DNA of 64,000 bases from Polynucleobacter sp. (GCF_030693775.1 NZ_JAUXZY010000004.1:806001-870000); one strand, 5' to 3'. Shown: positions 8,535-18,554, counted from the stretch's first letter. Notes: generated from the sequence alone by a model not told the origin. Program-made: numbers and translations.

Positions 8535-11500
8535 ATGAAAACCCCCGCCGCCTTTCCGACTTTCCCTTTGCGTGATGCGCCAGGGTATGGGCAGCCGCTG
8601 GCGTGGTCTGTTCCTCCTGACCGCAACGCTTTAGAAACCCTCTCTGGCGCCATCTGGAATGTGGCCAAGCAAACCGGTCAGCGGCCGCTGGTTGTGCTCA
8701 GTACAGCTGGACCATTAATGGCCTTGCGCAGTAGCTTGGAGCGCCATCGCCCAGCCAAAATCCCACCCCAGATTGCCTTTTTGCCTGAGGTGATGAGCTT
8801 GAGTGATTGGCTGGGATCAGCTCCGCAAAGCTGGACCTTTCCCAAGGTGCAAACCCCTATAGAGCGTTGGCTGGCCGTATATGCTGCGCTTCAAGCTCAC
8901 CCCAAGCTGCGTGCCTGGTTTAAGGCGGAGAGTGAGGCTGGCGCCTGGGGTTTGGCTCAAGCGATTATTGCCGCTTGCGATACCTTATCAAGCGTGGTGT
9001 TATCCCAGCCCACATTGTTGCTTGAGCCCCAGCAGGGCGGGGCATCCAGTGATGGGTGGCTAAGCCTACTTGAGAAGTTACTGGAAGAGGCCATTGAGGA
9101 GGCTTATCCAGCACTAGCCCGTAAAGTAGTCGACCGAGAGGCGGAAGTATTGCTACTCTTTTGGCGCTACCTCAGTGATGCAGGTAATCCGATTGTGCGC
9201 AAGCACCTTGCGCTCGCGGCATACCAAGAGGCTGCTAAAAAGGCACAGCATGCAAGGCCTTTCGTTTGGGTTCAAACCGCCGATGGATTGGCAAGTGAAC
9301 GTGCTGTGATGCAGCGCTTTATGGATGAGTACGCAGTCCATGCCCCAGTAGTTGATATCAGCCTGAACTGGAGCGATGTGGGTTTGTGGCCCGAAGCTCT
9401 ATCGGCAGGAGAGGCTGAAGCAGGCCAAGTAAGCCAAGCAAAACAAGACGCGATCCACAATGCTAAAGCCGCGTATCGAGGTCAGTGGCGTTTGCTTTCG
9501 GCCAATCGATTTGAAGAGTTGGCATGGATGGCTGCCAAAAGCGTTGAAGAGCACATCATTTCTGGCAAGAAAAACATAGCGCTGGTTGCGCAAGACCGTT
9601 TAGCAGCCCGCCGGACGCGCGCGCTATTAGCGCGTTTTGGTCCAGCGCTCGCGATTCGGGATGAAACCGGCTGGAAGTTATCGACGACACGCGCTGCAGC
9701 AGCGCTGCACAGTTGGCTCTCCCTAATCCGAGCTCCCAAAGAAGGTCCGAGCGCCGCCGACCTATTGGAGTTTTTGCAAAACCCGTTTGTCGATATCCCG
9801 GCCATCTTAGGAAAAGATCCCCAAGACTGCAACGGCTTGATTGCCGAACTGGAGGATCGCTTGATTGCCGCTCAAGCCCATTCGGGATGGGAATCCTTTT
9901 ACATTGCCATGGAAGGAGTGCGCTACGGCACTGTTTTTCGTCAAGCGCCCGCCAATCCATTGCTATTGGAGTTACTGCAGTTCGTGCGCGGCCGAAGCGT
10001 TCAGTGGCGCAGTAAAAACGTGGATGTCAGTCAGGCATACCAGCAGTTGCAGGGTGACATCACCGCATTCGGTATGGCAACCACCTTGGCCGACGATTCT
10101 GCCGGCAAGCAATTGCTCGATGTACTCCTGACCTTAGAGATGCCCTTGCAGCCCAATAGCATCAAGTCAATTCAGTTGCGACTGAGTGAGTGGATCAGCC
10201 TGTTAAGCTCCGCCATTGAAGAGGCTTCGTATCAAGAGGACAGCAAAGAGGCCCATGCTAATCTCAGCATCCTGCCCTTAAGCTCTACGCGCTTACGGGA
10301 ATTCGATGCCGTGGTTATGGTTGGCTGTGATGAAAATCAATTACCGGCATTTTCAGAGCCACCCCTGTTTTTTTCAGAAGCACTCAATCGATTGCTCCAC
10401 GGATCGACGATTGAAAATGAATTCAAACAACAAGCGCGTGACCTCTCGCAGCTATTGGTCAGTTGCCCTGCAGTGGACCTGCTCTGGCAAAGTAAAAGCG
10501 CCAATGGCGAGCCCATTCGCGCCGCAGCATGGATTCAGCGCTTGCAAATGGCGTTACCAAAGTGGCAGACGGAAACCCAAACATCCTGCTCTGGCAGTGT
10601 AAAGCGCGTCGGCACCAGCGTGCGCATGGACGGCGCTAGCGCGACGCCCAATGCTGCATTGCCTTTGCCTTTATCGATGAGTCCAAGTTCGTATCGCACC
10701 CTACGAGATTGTCCGTATCGCTACTATGTCCGCAGCTTGCTGGGATTACGCAAGCAGCATGGCTTTGATGAGGGCATCGATGCCTCCTTGGCTGGGCAAG
10801 CGATTCATGCAGTGTTGCATCAATTTTTCCGTGCACTCAAAACCCACGAGCAAACCAATTTATCTGCGATTGCCTACGGCAGTGACAAGCGACGTGCGTG
10901 GATGACGCAGCATTTAAACCAGACATCTGAACGGATCTTTGCTCGGTTTATTGAGGGTGACGAGCGCGTGCTCGGCGTACTGCGCGATTGGCAGAAACAA
11001 ATACCGAGTTTTATTGAGTGGCAATTGGAGCGTGAGTCTGCCGGCTGGCGTTACCTCGATGGTGAACTCCATGTTGGTTTTGATTTGCCGTTCACAGCCG
11101 AAGACGGAGGCCTGCGGATGATGCGGATCGAAGGGTATGTGGATCGCATCGATACCCATATTGATTCGGCAAGCGCCGCAGTGCTCGACTATAAGCACCA
11201 GACAGTTAAAAAAGTCCGCGATCGTGCCGCGAGCGTGTTAGATGATCCGCAGTTATTAATTTACGCTAGAGCAGTAACGGATGCTGACTCGAATGTACCG
11301 ATGCAAGGGCGAACGGTGACGGATGCTGAGTGGGTTGCCCTGAAAGCCGATATAAAAAATCGCCATGGCAGTGCAGAGCGTTCGGTTGCTGTTGCCGACC
11401 TCGCCGATACGGCGCTCCAATCCATGGCCCAAATCACCGAGGATGTAGAACTATTGTGGGCGCGTAAAACCCTCAATGCATTTGCGCCCGATAGCGTGTG

Positions 11501-11546
11501 TCGCTATTGTGAATCGCGTGGCATTTGCAGGAAGGGGATGTGGTGA
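8535..11546 (+). CDS. addB: AddB-like inactivated helicase with PD-(D/E)XK nuclease and Fe-S site
   Basis: About 1003 residues. The N-terminal two thirds look like a UvrD-type helicase fold without clear ATPase motifs, as in AddB. The C-terminal third is a RecB-like nuclease: SYRTLRDCPYRYYVRSLLGL, then GYVDRIDT, then AAVLDYKHQ (catalytic D-x-K), and finally CRYCESRGIC. The cysteine in RDCPYRYY together with CxxC-x5-C fits a 4Fe-4S staple as in AddB. ATG 8535 is taken; a TTG two codons earlier is also possible. The stop overlaps the next start, so addB and addA form one operon for double-strand-break end processing. Confidence 0.85.
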   Translation: MKTPAAFPTFPLRDAPGYGQPLAWSVPPDRNALETLSGAIWNVAKQTGQRPLVVLSTAGPLMALRSSLERHRPAKIPPQIAFLPEVMSLSDWLGSAPQSWTFPKVQTPIERWLAVYAALQAHPKLRAWFKAESEAGAWGLAQAIIAACDTLSSVVLSQPTLLLEPQQGGASSDGWLSLLEKLLEEAIEEAYPALARKVVDREAEVLLLFWRYLSDAGNPIVRKHLALAAYQEAAKKAQHARPFVWVQTADGLASERAVMQRFMDEYAVHAPVVDISLNWSDVGLWPEALSAGEAEAGQVSQAKQDAIHNAKAAYRGQWRLLSANRFEELAWMAAKSVEEHIISGKKNIALVAQDRLAARRTRALLARFGPALAIRDETGWKLSTTRAAAALHSWLSLIRAPKEGPSAADLLEFLQNPFVDIPAILGKDPQDCNGLIAELEDRLIAAQAHSGWESFYIAMEGVRYGTVFRQAPANPLLLELLQFVRGRSVQWRSKNVDVSQAYQQLQGDITAFGMATTLADDSAGKQLLDVLLTLEMPLQPNSIKSIQLRLSEWISLLSSAIEEASYQEDSKEAHANLSILPLSSTRLREFDAVVMVGCDENQLPAFSEPPLFFSEALNRLLHGSTIENEFKQQARDLSQLLVSCPAVDLLWQSKSANGEPIRAAAWIQRLQMALPKWQTETQTSCSGSVKRVGTSVRMDGASATPNAALPLPLSMSPSSYRTLRDCPYRYYVRSLLGLRKQHGFDEGIDASLAGQAIHAVLHQFFRALKTHEQTNLSAIAYGSDKRRAWMTQHLNQTSERIFARFIEGDERVLGVLRDWQKQIPSFIEWQLERESAGWRYLDGELHVGFDLPFTAEDGGLRMMRIEGYVDRIDTHIDSASAAVLDYKHQTVKKVRDRAASVLDDPQLLIYARAVTDADSNVPMQGRTVTDAEWVALKADIKNRHGSAERSVAVADLADTALQSMAQITEDVELLWARKTLNAFAPDSVCRYCESRGICRKGMW

Positions 11547-14500
11547 GCCCAATGCAATCCAATCAGCAGCGCGCGTGTGATCCAGCGCGCTCGGTTATGG
11601 TGTCTGCCTGCGCCGGTAGCGGTAAGACCTGGTTGCTGGTGGCACGTCTGGTGCGTATCTTATTGGCCGGCGCTAAACCTCATGAAATCCTCGCACTGAC
11701 ATTTACCCGTAAGGCTGCGCAAGAGATGCGCGAGCGCTTGTATGGCCTCTTAGAGGAGTTTGCTAGAAGCGATGATGCTGCATTGATTACAGCGCTTGCC
11801 CAGCGTGGCCTGAATGACGCCGAGGCTAGATCTGCCATACCGCACGCCCGCGCCTTATATGAAACCGTACTCGCTAGTCCGCAAGCGATTGTGATTGATA
11901 CCTTCCACGGTTGGTTTGGCAAGCTCTTGGGCGCCGCTCCGGTATCGATCGGTATTCAGCCAGGATTTAGTTTGCGCGAAGACAGTAAGCGCCTCCAAGA
12001 AGAATGTTTAGCCGATTGGTGGAGTCAAGTTCCCAAGGAGCTTAAGCCGCATTACGAATCCCTTCTGCAGCAGCTTGGCGCCCATGAAACCCTGCAGTTC
12101 TTAACGGGCAGCTATAGCGCATTTAAACAGCGGGGCGCGTGGACTTTCTTTGAGGCACGCTGCGCTGAGCAAGGCATGAGCCCCATTCAGAAGCTAGAGC
12201 AAATACTGACCCAGTTCAGGGCTCCGGATGCAGTATTGCAAATGTGGAATGCCCCGAATACCCTTGCCGATTTGGAGCTCTTGGTACGCTGCTTTGCCAA
12301 CAGTACGCCAACCGAAAAAAAGTACTGTGCAGTGATTGAAAGCGCAATCGAAGCCAAGAGAGCCGGATTGAATATCACGCAACAGGCTGCCCTGATTGCG
12401 GCGCTGGAAGCAATTTTTCTCACAAAAGAAAAAACGGCCCGCACCGCCAATACCAAAGTATCCGCCGATCTAAAAAAATGGCTAAGTAAAGCGGATCAGG
12501 GCATCAGTGAGTCTGGTTACATTGCCTGTAAAGAGGCCTGGGCAGATGCATTTTTGCTTAATGTTCAGCGCGATCGCGAAGCAGCCGCTTTACAACTTAA
12601 TGCCGCCTGGTTCGCGATGAGCGCTGCCATGCTCGCCCATGTGCAGGCAAGTAAAGAAGCAATGCGCGTGCGTGATTTTGATGACTTGGAGATTGGGGTG
12701 AGTCAGCTGATGGCGGATTCAAGTCATGCCGCCTACCTTCAGGCCCGGCTGGATTCACGCTACCAGCATATCTTGATTGATGAGTTTCAGGATACCAATC
12801 CCTTGCAATGGCAAATCCTACGGTCGTGGCTCGAAGGGTATGGTGCCGATACAAATAAGCCCAGTATTTTTATTGTGGGCGATCCAAAGCAATCGATTTA
12901 CCGCTTTCGGCGCGCCGATCCGCGCTTATTTGATGCTGCCAAAGACTTTTTGCAAAGCGAGATGGGCGCCGACTTTATTGAGCTGGATGTAACGCGCCGT
13001 AATGCACCCGCAATTAATAGCGCCGTTAATCGCACCTTTACCAGCGAACTCTTACCTGAAAGCTACCCCTATACGCTTCAAACTACAGCATGGACAGCGC
13101 CAGATTTACCTGATGCAAAAGCAAATGTGGCCAATCAGGGCGAAGCTTATTTACTTCCCTTGATTCCCCTGGAGGAACACGAGGTAAATGGGCGATCGGG
13201 TAATGCCTTTGCCAGCCCATTGCCGGATGCCAGTGAGACTGGCGCTGTGATGCAGCGCTATCGTGAGGGGCAGCGCATCGCCCAAATGATTTGCGAGGTG
13301 ATGCAAACGCGGCGCGTGCTGGAGATGGTAAATGGCAAACAGGTGTGGCGTGATCCACGGCCGAGTGATTTCTTATTATTAGTAAAGCGCCGCCTGTACT
13401 TACCGCAATACGAGCGCGCCATGCGTGAAGCCGGACTGGCGTTTGAGAGTTCACGGCTTGGGGGCTTATTAAATACTCTCGAGATTGATGATCTGATCGC
13501 ACTCTTAACAGTATTAGTGACGCCACGCCACGATTTACCGTTAGCACAGGTATTGCGCAGTCCTCTTTTTGGCGCAAGCGAAGACCAAATGCAGTCGCTT
13601 GCGATTGCGCTGGCAACTGAGGGCTGCCGATCCTGGTGGGATGCCTTGCAGGCCAGCTCAGATCCAGCTTTACTGAGAGCAGGGCGATACCTCGAGCACT
13701 GGCGTGTTTTGGGCGAGCACTTACCAGTACATGACTTGCTTGATCAAATCTATGCTGAAAATGATGTGCGCATGCGCTATGCGATTGCGTCCGATGATTT
13801 ACTTCGGCCGCAGGTCTTAGCAAACATTGACGCCTTTTTAGAGCTTGCCCTCAATCACGATGGTGGACGCTATCCGAGTTTGGGCCGCTTTATCGCTGAG
13901 ATAAAGGCGATGCGCCAAGGCGACGATGATGAAACTCCGGATGAGGGAGAGATGGATTTCGAAAGTGAGGCCGCAGAATCGATTGAGCTAGAGGATGGCG
14001 GCGGACTTTCCGATGCGGATCGCAACAAACGCGTACGTATGATGACGGTTCACGGCGCTAAAGGATTGGAAGCGCCATTTGTGGTCTTGCTTGATGCCAA
14101 TCACACCACCGGCATGAATCAGCATCGCGGTATCTTGCTCGACTGGCCTCCCAATGAATCGGCGCCAATTCATTTATCAGTCTTTACCAAAGACACCATT
14201 ACCAATCCCCGCACACAGATTCAGGAAGAAGAGCAGCGCATCGCTTCAAATGAAAACTGGAATGCGCTTTACGTAGCCATGACCCGCGCTAAGCAAGGCC
14301 TGTGGATTAGCGGCGTCGCAAAATCCTCCACTAAAGAAGATGGCATTGATCTCAATTCTTGGTATTACCGCATTCAATCAGCGCAGCTACCTGACTTTGC
14401 GATATCGGAGGAAGTGACTACGCCGCCGAATGATCACAAACTGACTGCCCAAAGCCAAAGCAATACAGGCATGTCATTTTCACTCGATGACTTTGTCATC

Positions 14501-15109
14501 GAGTGGGATGTGGCTAAATCCAGTCATGCCGTGCAATTAGCCAATATCGAGAGTGGAAATACAAAGACCAATGCAGTAGAGGATCTAACAGAGCCCGAGA
14601 TCGACCCCCGCATTTTGGAGGACGGCGTGTATTTTCATGCGCTCTTGGAATGCTGCACACTCCAAAGTGGTAGCACTATCTCGGATTTGCCTAGTCTGAC
14701 GCACGCCATGAATTGGCTTGGCATTGATGAGGCAAGGGCTATGTTAGCCTTATCTCGGGCGAAAGCAGTCTTAGAAACTGAGGCTTTGAAACCCTATTTG
14801 CTGAACGGTGACTGGGTTCAGGCGTGGAATGAAATCGATGTGCTGATGACCATCGATGAAAATGAATCAATGCCAGATGAACAAGGCAAGAAGACCATCC
14901 ATACACGTTTTGATCGTTTAGTGGAGTTTGCCGATCGCTTGGTGATTTTGGATTACAAACTCAGTCTACCCAAGGAGGGCGATCGTAAATCGGCCCTGTA
15001 TCAAAAGCAGTTGCAACAGTATGCGAGTGGTCTACAGCGCATCCGACACGATAAACCCATTGAGGCTTATTTGGTTTCAGCAGCGGGAGAGCTGCTGCAA
15101 CTAGTTTGA
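11543..15109 (+). CDS. addA: AddA-like UvrD-family helicase-nuclease
   Basis: About 1188 residues with all SF1A helicase motifs: ACAGSGKTWLL (I), ALTFTRKAAQEMRERL (Ia), LIDEFQDTNPLQW (II), VGDPKQSIYRFRRAD (III), MMTVHGAKGLEAPFVVLLD (V) and LYVAMTRAKQGLWISG (VI). The C-terminal nuclease domain ends with RLVILDYKLS, the D-x-K of the RecB-like fold. GTG 11543 is preferred: it overlaps the addB stop (GTGA) and has AGGAAGGGG five bases before it; ATG 11552 is the alternative. With addB it probably forms the RecBCD-equivalent recombination machine. Confidence 0.88.
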   Translation: MSPMQSNQQRACDPARSVMVSACAGSGKTWLLVARLVRILLAGAKPHEILALTFTRKAAQEMRERLYGLLEEFARSDDAALITALAQRGLNDAEARSAIPHARALYETVLASPQAIVIDTFHGWFGKLLGAAPVSIGIQPGFSLREDSKRLQEECLADWWSQVPKELKPHYESLLQQLGAHETLQFLTGSYSAFKQRGAWTFFEARCAEQGMSPIQKLEQILTQFRAPDAVLQMWNAPNTLADLELLVRCFANSTPTEKKYCAVIESAIEAKRAGLNITQQAALIAALEAIFLTKEKTARTANTKVSADLKKWLSKADQGISESGYIACKEAWADAFLLNVQRDREAAALQLNAAWFAMSAAMLAHVQASKEAMRVRDFDDLEIGVSQLMADSSHAAYLQARLDSRYQHILIDEFQDTNPLQWQILRSWLEGYGADTNKPSIFIVGDPKQSIYRFRRADPRLFDAAKDFLQSEMGADFIELDVTRRNAPAINSAVNRTFTSELLPESYPYTLQTTAWTAPDLPDAKANVANQGEAYLLPLIPLEEHEVNGRSGNAFASPLPDASETGAVMQRYREGQRIAQMICEVMQTRRVLEMVNGKQVWRDPRPSDFLLLVKRRLYLPQYERAMREAGLAFESSRLGGLLNTLEIDDLIALLTVLVTPRHDLPLAQVLRSPLFGASEDQMQSLAIALATEGCRSWWDALQASSDPALLRAGRYLEHWRVLGEHLPVHDLLDQIYAENDVRMRYAIASDDLLRPQVLANIDAFLELALNHDGGRYPSLGRFIAEIKAMRQGDDDETPDEGEMDFESEAAESIELEDGGGLSDADRNKRVRMMTVHGAKGLEAPFVVLLDANHTTGMNQHRGILLDWPPNESAPIHLSVFTKDTITNPRTQIQEEEQRIASNENWNALYVAMTRAKQGLWISGVAKSSTKEDGIDLNSWYYRIQSAQLPDFAISEEVTTPPNDHKLTAQSQSNTGMSFSLDDFVIEWDVAKSSHAVQLANIESGNTKTNAVEDLTEPEIDPRILEDGVYFHALLECCTLQSGSTISDLPSLTHAMNWLGIDEARAMLALSRAKAVLETEALKPYLLNGDWVQAWNEIDVLMTIDENESMPDEQGKKTIHTRFDRLVEFADRLVILDYKLSLPKEGDRKSALYQKQLQQYASGLQRIRHDKPIEAYLVSAAGELLQLV

Positions 15110-15119
15110 GACTGCTCTA

Positions 15120-15779
15120 CTAGCGAGCCTCTAAGGCTTTGCGTAAGTAAGGGTCAATGTCGCCTTGGCCGAGCAACCAGCGTTTGTAGTCGGCAGGTAC
15201 ATCTGCGATGGCCATCCCTTTGTGTTTGCCAAAGGGCATGACGCTGGGTGATCTGGCGTTTTCAGAGGCGAGCCAGAGTGCTTCCATGCTAGTGATCGAG
15301 CGGACTTGGCAAATGTGTTGCAGGATAACAGCGCAGATGCCGACATCAGCTAAAGCGCTATGGGCATTTTTGAGCATGTCCTTTGCATTGGTGCGATCCA
15401 GAAAATAGAGTAGGGCGCTTTGATTGTGGCTATCGAGCTCAGGCCAAATGGATCGAGCCAAGGCTAAGGTACAAATGCGCTTGATATCGGGATTGCCAAT
15501 CGCCGCCCAATCAAAATCAACATTGTGACCAATCATGTACTGCGTATCTACTGGTAAAGCAAAAGAGCTGCTTGGCGGGCAATCGATCAGCTCCTCATCC
15601 AAAATATGGTGGGTTGCTAAAGCCCCCAGACTAATTGGTTTGCCTGGGTTATAGCGCTGTACCCAGGGATTGCCAGTCGTAAATGGACTCAAAGAGCTTA
15701 GCTCCAGCCATGCCGCCTCAATAATGACCGGATTGTTTTTATCGGTTGCTTCGGTATCAAAAATGATGGCATTTGGCAT
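15120..15779 (-). CDS. DEDDh 3'-5' exonuclease with DUF3820-like tail
   Basis: A 219-residue protein with exonuclease motifs FDTEATD (I), GHNVDFDWAAI (II) and HSALADVGICAVI (III), the DnaQ/exonuclease X pattern. The C-terminal 45 residues (MPFGKHKGMAIADVPADYKR) match the DUF3820-type tail found on some exonuclease X relatives. It is convergent with addA, ten bases away. Substrate (DNA or RNA ends) is not determined by sequence. Confidence 0.85.
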   Translation of the reverse strand: MPNAIIFDTEATDKNNPVIIEAAWLELSSLSPFTTGNPWVQRYNPGKPISLGALATHHILDEELIDCPPSSSFALPVDTQYMIGHNVDFDWAAIGNPDIKRICTLALARSIWPELDSHNQSALLYFLDRTNAKDMLKNAHSALADVGICAVILQHICQVRSITSMEALWLASENARSPSVMPFGKHKGMAIADVPADYKRWLLGQGDIDPYLRKALEAR

Positions 15780-15809
15780 GGGTAATGTCTCTCTAAATTG
15801 TTTTAGTAA

Positions 15810-16154
15810 TTAAGCCGCCAAAAGATCGCTGTAAGCAGGTATACGCGGCAGGATTTTTTTTAACTTGCGTTCTGCTTGCCATAAATCGTAGCGTGACTGC
15901 ATCTCAATCCAAAGCTGCGGACCATTGCCTAAAAAAGTGCCCAATCGTAAGGCAAGCTCTGGAGAGATGGCACTTCGTTCAGACAGTACGGCATGCAAGG
16001 TTTGTCTGGATATGCCTAAGTGCCTCGCAAACTCCGATACCGAGATTTGCAGTGTTGGGTAGACATCCTCTCGTAAGATAGCCCCCGGATGCGTTGGAGG
16101 GCGCTTGCGTAATGTATTAATGGTAGTTCTCCAGGTTGATATAACAAGTGCCAC
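15810..16154 (-). CDS. higA: HigA-type antitoxin/regulator, no HigB beside it
   Basis: The HigA family core is clear: KRPPTHPGAILREDVYP followed by an XRE helix-turn-helix (SEFARHLGISRQTLHAVL) and RLGTFLGNGPQLWIEMQ. HigB toxins usually lie immediately upstream, but the 186 bases before this gene hold no such frame, so it is an orphan. The only canonical start is GTG 16154, giving 11 atypical residues. A well-placed GGAG lies seven bases before an ATT codon at 16121, which would give the usual N-terminus, so the real start may be that ATT. Confidence 0.8.
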   Translation of the reverse strand: MALVISTWRTTINTLRKRPPTHPGAILREDVYPTLQISVSEFARHLGISRQTLHAVLSERSAISPELALRLGTFLGNGPQLWIEMQSRYDLWQAERKLKKILPRIPAYSDLLAA

Positions 16155-16340
16155 TTACATAGAGCTTTAATACGCATTTTAAATTAGGGCTATATGTGTA
16201 AAGTATAACCTTACAGTAAAAAACGGTCAAGGATGCTATTTGTGTATAAGCTCCTAAAACCAAAGGCATCCTTAAGAAATAGTCCTTTCCGTATCGTCAT
16301 TAATAGCACTGTCAAGAAAGAGTCACGGATTTATGCTCTA

Positions 16341-17015
16341 ATGCGGCTCATGATTACAGTTGTTATTGCCTCGTATCGATACGGGCACCTCGCAGCACAT
16401 TGCATTGAATCGCTGCTCTCGCAAAGCTGTATGCCGGAGCGTATTCTGTTCGTGGATGATGGAGCGCATGACTGTGGTCATTTGCCGATACTGTATCCCG
16501 ACATCGAATACGTTCTGCGCCCACATAACTTAGGCACCGTAGCCAATTTCCAGGACATGCTTTCTCGGGTAGAGACCGAGTACGTTCTCTTTATTGGCGC
16601 TGATAACTGGCTGCGCTCCGATTCCATTGAGTTGCTTACCGCTAATGCAAGCGCCGATGTTGTGACCTATGACATCGTTGTTACGGGGGAGCTCAAAGCA
16701 GAGATCACCTTACGCGTTCCTGGCCAAACCGAGCTTCGCCAAGGCGATTTGTATTGGGATCGGCAAGGTCTGCACCATGGCTCAATGATGTATCGCACGG
16801 CTTTGGGTAAGCAAATTGGCTACCAAAAGCGCTTTGCGGATCGCTCTAATCCACAAGAGGACTGGAATCTTTGGGATAAGATGCAAGAGCAGGGGGCTTC
16901 TGTTTCTAGCATTCAAGAGGGCTTGCTCTATTACCGCCGGCATCGTGAAAACTTCTTAAAGTATGGAGTGGCAGATTACGCACCGTACCTACAAGAATTG
17001 GCATCGCAAGAGTAA
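16341..17015 (+). CDS. Family 2-like glycosyltransferase
   Basis: A GT-A fold protein of about 224 residues: MITVVIASYRYGHLAAHCIE at the start, FVDDGAHD, and the D-x-D-like FIGADNWLRSD. The C-terminal RSNPQEDWNLWDKM matches the family's acid-base ED motif. ATG 16341 (or 16350, three codons on) is chosen since the longer frame from 16233 has 36 residues outside the fold. It probably acts in the cytoplasm on a surface-sugar pathway, but no other sugar genes are adjacent. Confidence 0.75.
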   Translation: MRLMITVVIASYRYGHLAAHCIESLLSQSCMPERILFVDDGAHDCGHLPILYPDIEYVLRPHNLGTVANFQDMLSRVETEYVLFIGADNWLRSDSIELLTANASADVVTYDIVVTGELKAEITLRVPGQTELRQGDLYWDRQGLHHGSMMYRTALGKQIGYQKRFADRSNPQEDWNLWDKMQEQGASVSSIQEGLLYYRRHRENFLKYGVADYAPYLQELASQE

Positions 17016-17025
17016 TCCGTTTGCT

Positions 17026-17421
17026 TTACTTGTTTGATGCTCGTAATTGATTCAGGGCAGTCGCATCGAGGTGAAGTTTTACGCCTAGCGATCCAGAACC
17101 ATTGTGAACCGGGCTTTTGCGTAAGTTGATTTCCATGGCGATGATTTCAGAGTGGGCGGAACATGCCTGTGCGATACGGCTAATCAGCCGCTCTTGTGTT
17201 TCGTAATGACAGTCTCTTGCAAGTCGATCAATCTCTAGTATGAGCGGGTCATAGTCAAATACATGTGCCATACCGTCTGCCTCAATTAAAACAAGGCCTG
17301 TATCAATCCATAGTGCTAGATCGAGTAGATGCGCATCCGGCACAGTATCGCCTGGTTGATAGGTGCCAATATCGGTGCGAAGCCTCAGGTCCTTGAGTTC
17401 AATGCTGGCATTTGTAGTCAT
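17026..17421 (-). CDS. FolB-like dihydroneopterin aldolase family protein
   Basis: A 131-residue T-fold protein. It starts IELKDLRLRTDIGTY, then has HVFDYDPLILEIDRL, YETQERLISRIAQACSA and the terminal strand with EINLRKSPVHNGSGSLGVKL. These match dihydroneopterin aldolase (folate pathway). The PDAHLLDLALWID strand is normal. The insertion around PVHNGSGSLG is longer than the usual KP-x-A turn, so catalysis is less certain than the fold. Confidence 0.7.
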   Translation of the reverse strand: MTTNASIELKDLRLRTDIGTYQPGDTVPDAHLLDLALWIDTGLVLIEADGMAHVFDYDPLILEIDRLARDCHYETQERLISRIAQACSAHSEIIAMEINLRKSPVHNGSGSLGVKLHLDATALNQLRASNK

Positions 17422-17430
17422 AGAGATTAT

Positions 17431-17967
17431 TTAACTTAGTAGGTGAGAACTCAGCATATGCTGAACAGAAAACAGTATTCCGGCCGCCACAATAACGAGG
17501 ACTGGATTGACTTTGGTGCGGACTAAGATAACAAAGGCGACAAGAGCAAGCCCGAAGGTAATGGGGCTAGTAGCCGCCGCTTTTGCGACGGCGTAGACCC
17601 CAGAGACCATTAAACCAATCGAGATTGGCTCCAGCGCATTTTGAATGGCTCTACGCCAGGAACTCTCCCCCATCTTGATCCACAGACGCCCTACAAATAA
17701 ACACAAGACACTAGACGGAATAAAGAAGGATAAAAAAACCACAGCAGCGCCAAGTATTCCGGCGACTTGCAAGCCAATCACGAGCACCATCAGCATATTG
17801 GGTCCTGGCGCCAATTGGCCTAGACTGTAAATATGCACAAATCGATCGTGCGTCAAGTCAAACTCATGCAATAAGATGCTTTGCATCTCGGGCAAGACGG
17901 CGGTGCCGCCGCCTACGGCAAGCAAAGACAGCATGGCAAAGGTAAGTGCAAGGTGCAGTAATACCAT
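17431..17967 (-). CDS. Chromate transporter ChrA half-protein (second)
   Basis: A 178-residue CHR-domain membrane protein with about five hydrophobic segments, marked by LLAVGGGTAVLPEMQ and YSLGQLAPGPNMLMVLVIG, the GG and APGP motifs of the family. The start ATG abuts the stop of the first half (TAAATG), so the two are made together and likely form a heterodimer equal to one full-length ChrA. It probably exports chromate or related anions. Confidence 0.87.
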   Translation of the reverse strand: MVLLHLALTFAMLSLLAVGGGTAVLPEMQSILLHEFDLTHDRFVHIYSLGQLAPGPNMLMVLVIGLQVAGILGAAVVFLSFFIPSSVLCLFVGRLWIKMGESSWRRAIQNALEPISIGLMVSGVYAVAKAAATSPITFGLALVAFVILVRTKVNPVLVIVAAGILFSVQHMLSSHLLS

Positions 17968-18546
17968 TTAGCTTTTACTCTTTGGACGATAAATGAAGAG
18001 GCCAATAGGAAGCATAATTGCTAATACTTCAAGCAACTGCAACTTAACGATGCTCATCAAAATAAAGGTGGTTGCAATCAGCAAAAGGGAGATGGGCTTT
18101 TTCCAGTGAGCATCACCAATTCGATACGTAACCGCCGCCAGCAAGCCAGTAGCACCAGCTGCAATGCCCGTTAATAGTAAAACCGTAATCGCATGATCCG
18201 TTAGTGCGGTATAGACAAAACCCAGCAAGAGAACTAAGGTAGAGCCGGGCAATACTAGTCCAATTAAGGCAATGATTGATCCTTTCATGCCTCTTAAGTG
18301 GTCGCCGGTTAATACCGCTAGATTGACAGAGTTAAGGCCAGGCATCGTTTGGCTGATGGCCAGGTATGCCATAAACTGATCGGCATTAAGCCATTTACGC
18401 TTCTCGACTAATAGAATCCGCTCATAGGCAATAATGCCGCCACCAAAGCTGACTGCACCTACAATTAAAAATTGCAGAAACAGATCGACTAACGAAACGC
18501 TTAGTTTAGTAAGGTCTGCAGATGGAGTCGGTGATGAATTCAGCAC
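17968..18546 (-). CDS. Chromate transporter ChrA half-protein (first)
   Basis: A 192-residue CHR-domain protein with the paired motifs VGAVSFGGGIIAYERI and ISQTMPGLNSVNLAVLTGD. It starts with GTG at 18546, eight bases after the CYTH-like gene. It pairs with the downstream half, the usual arrangement of short-chain CHR proteins with opposite membrane topology. Confidence 0.87.
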   Translation of the reverse strand: MLNSSPTPSADLTKLSVSLVDLFLQFLIVGAVSFGGGIIAYERILLVEKRKWLNADQFMAYLAISQTMPGLNSVNLAVLTGDHLRGMKGSIIALIGLVLPGSTLVLLLGFVYTALTDHAITVLLLTGIAAGATGLLAAVTYRIGDAHWKKPISLLLIATTFILMSIVKLQLLEVLAIMLPIGLFIYRPKSKS

Positions 18547-18554
18547 GGCGCAAA

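Noticed and set aside
8438..8668. Long N-terminal extension of trxA
   Set aside because: The extra 77 residues are not thioredoxin-like and overlap the divergent addB start; the internal ATG at 8437 has a good ribosome site.
9556..9960. Minus-strand frames of 116-134 codons inside addB
   Set aside because: They lie wholly inside a clear helicase-nuclease gene and show no family features.
13083..13823. 246-codon minus-strand frame inside addA
   Set aside because: It is opposite conserved helicase sequence and its composition (many His, Arg, Ser) is typical of an antisense shadow.
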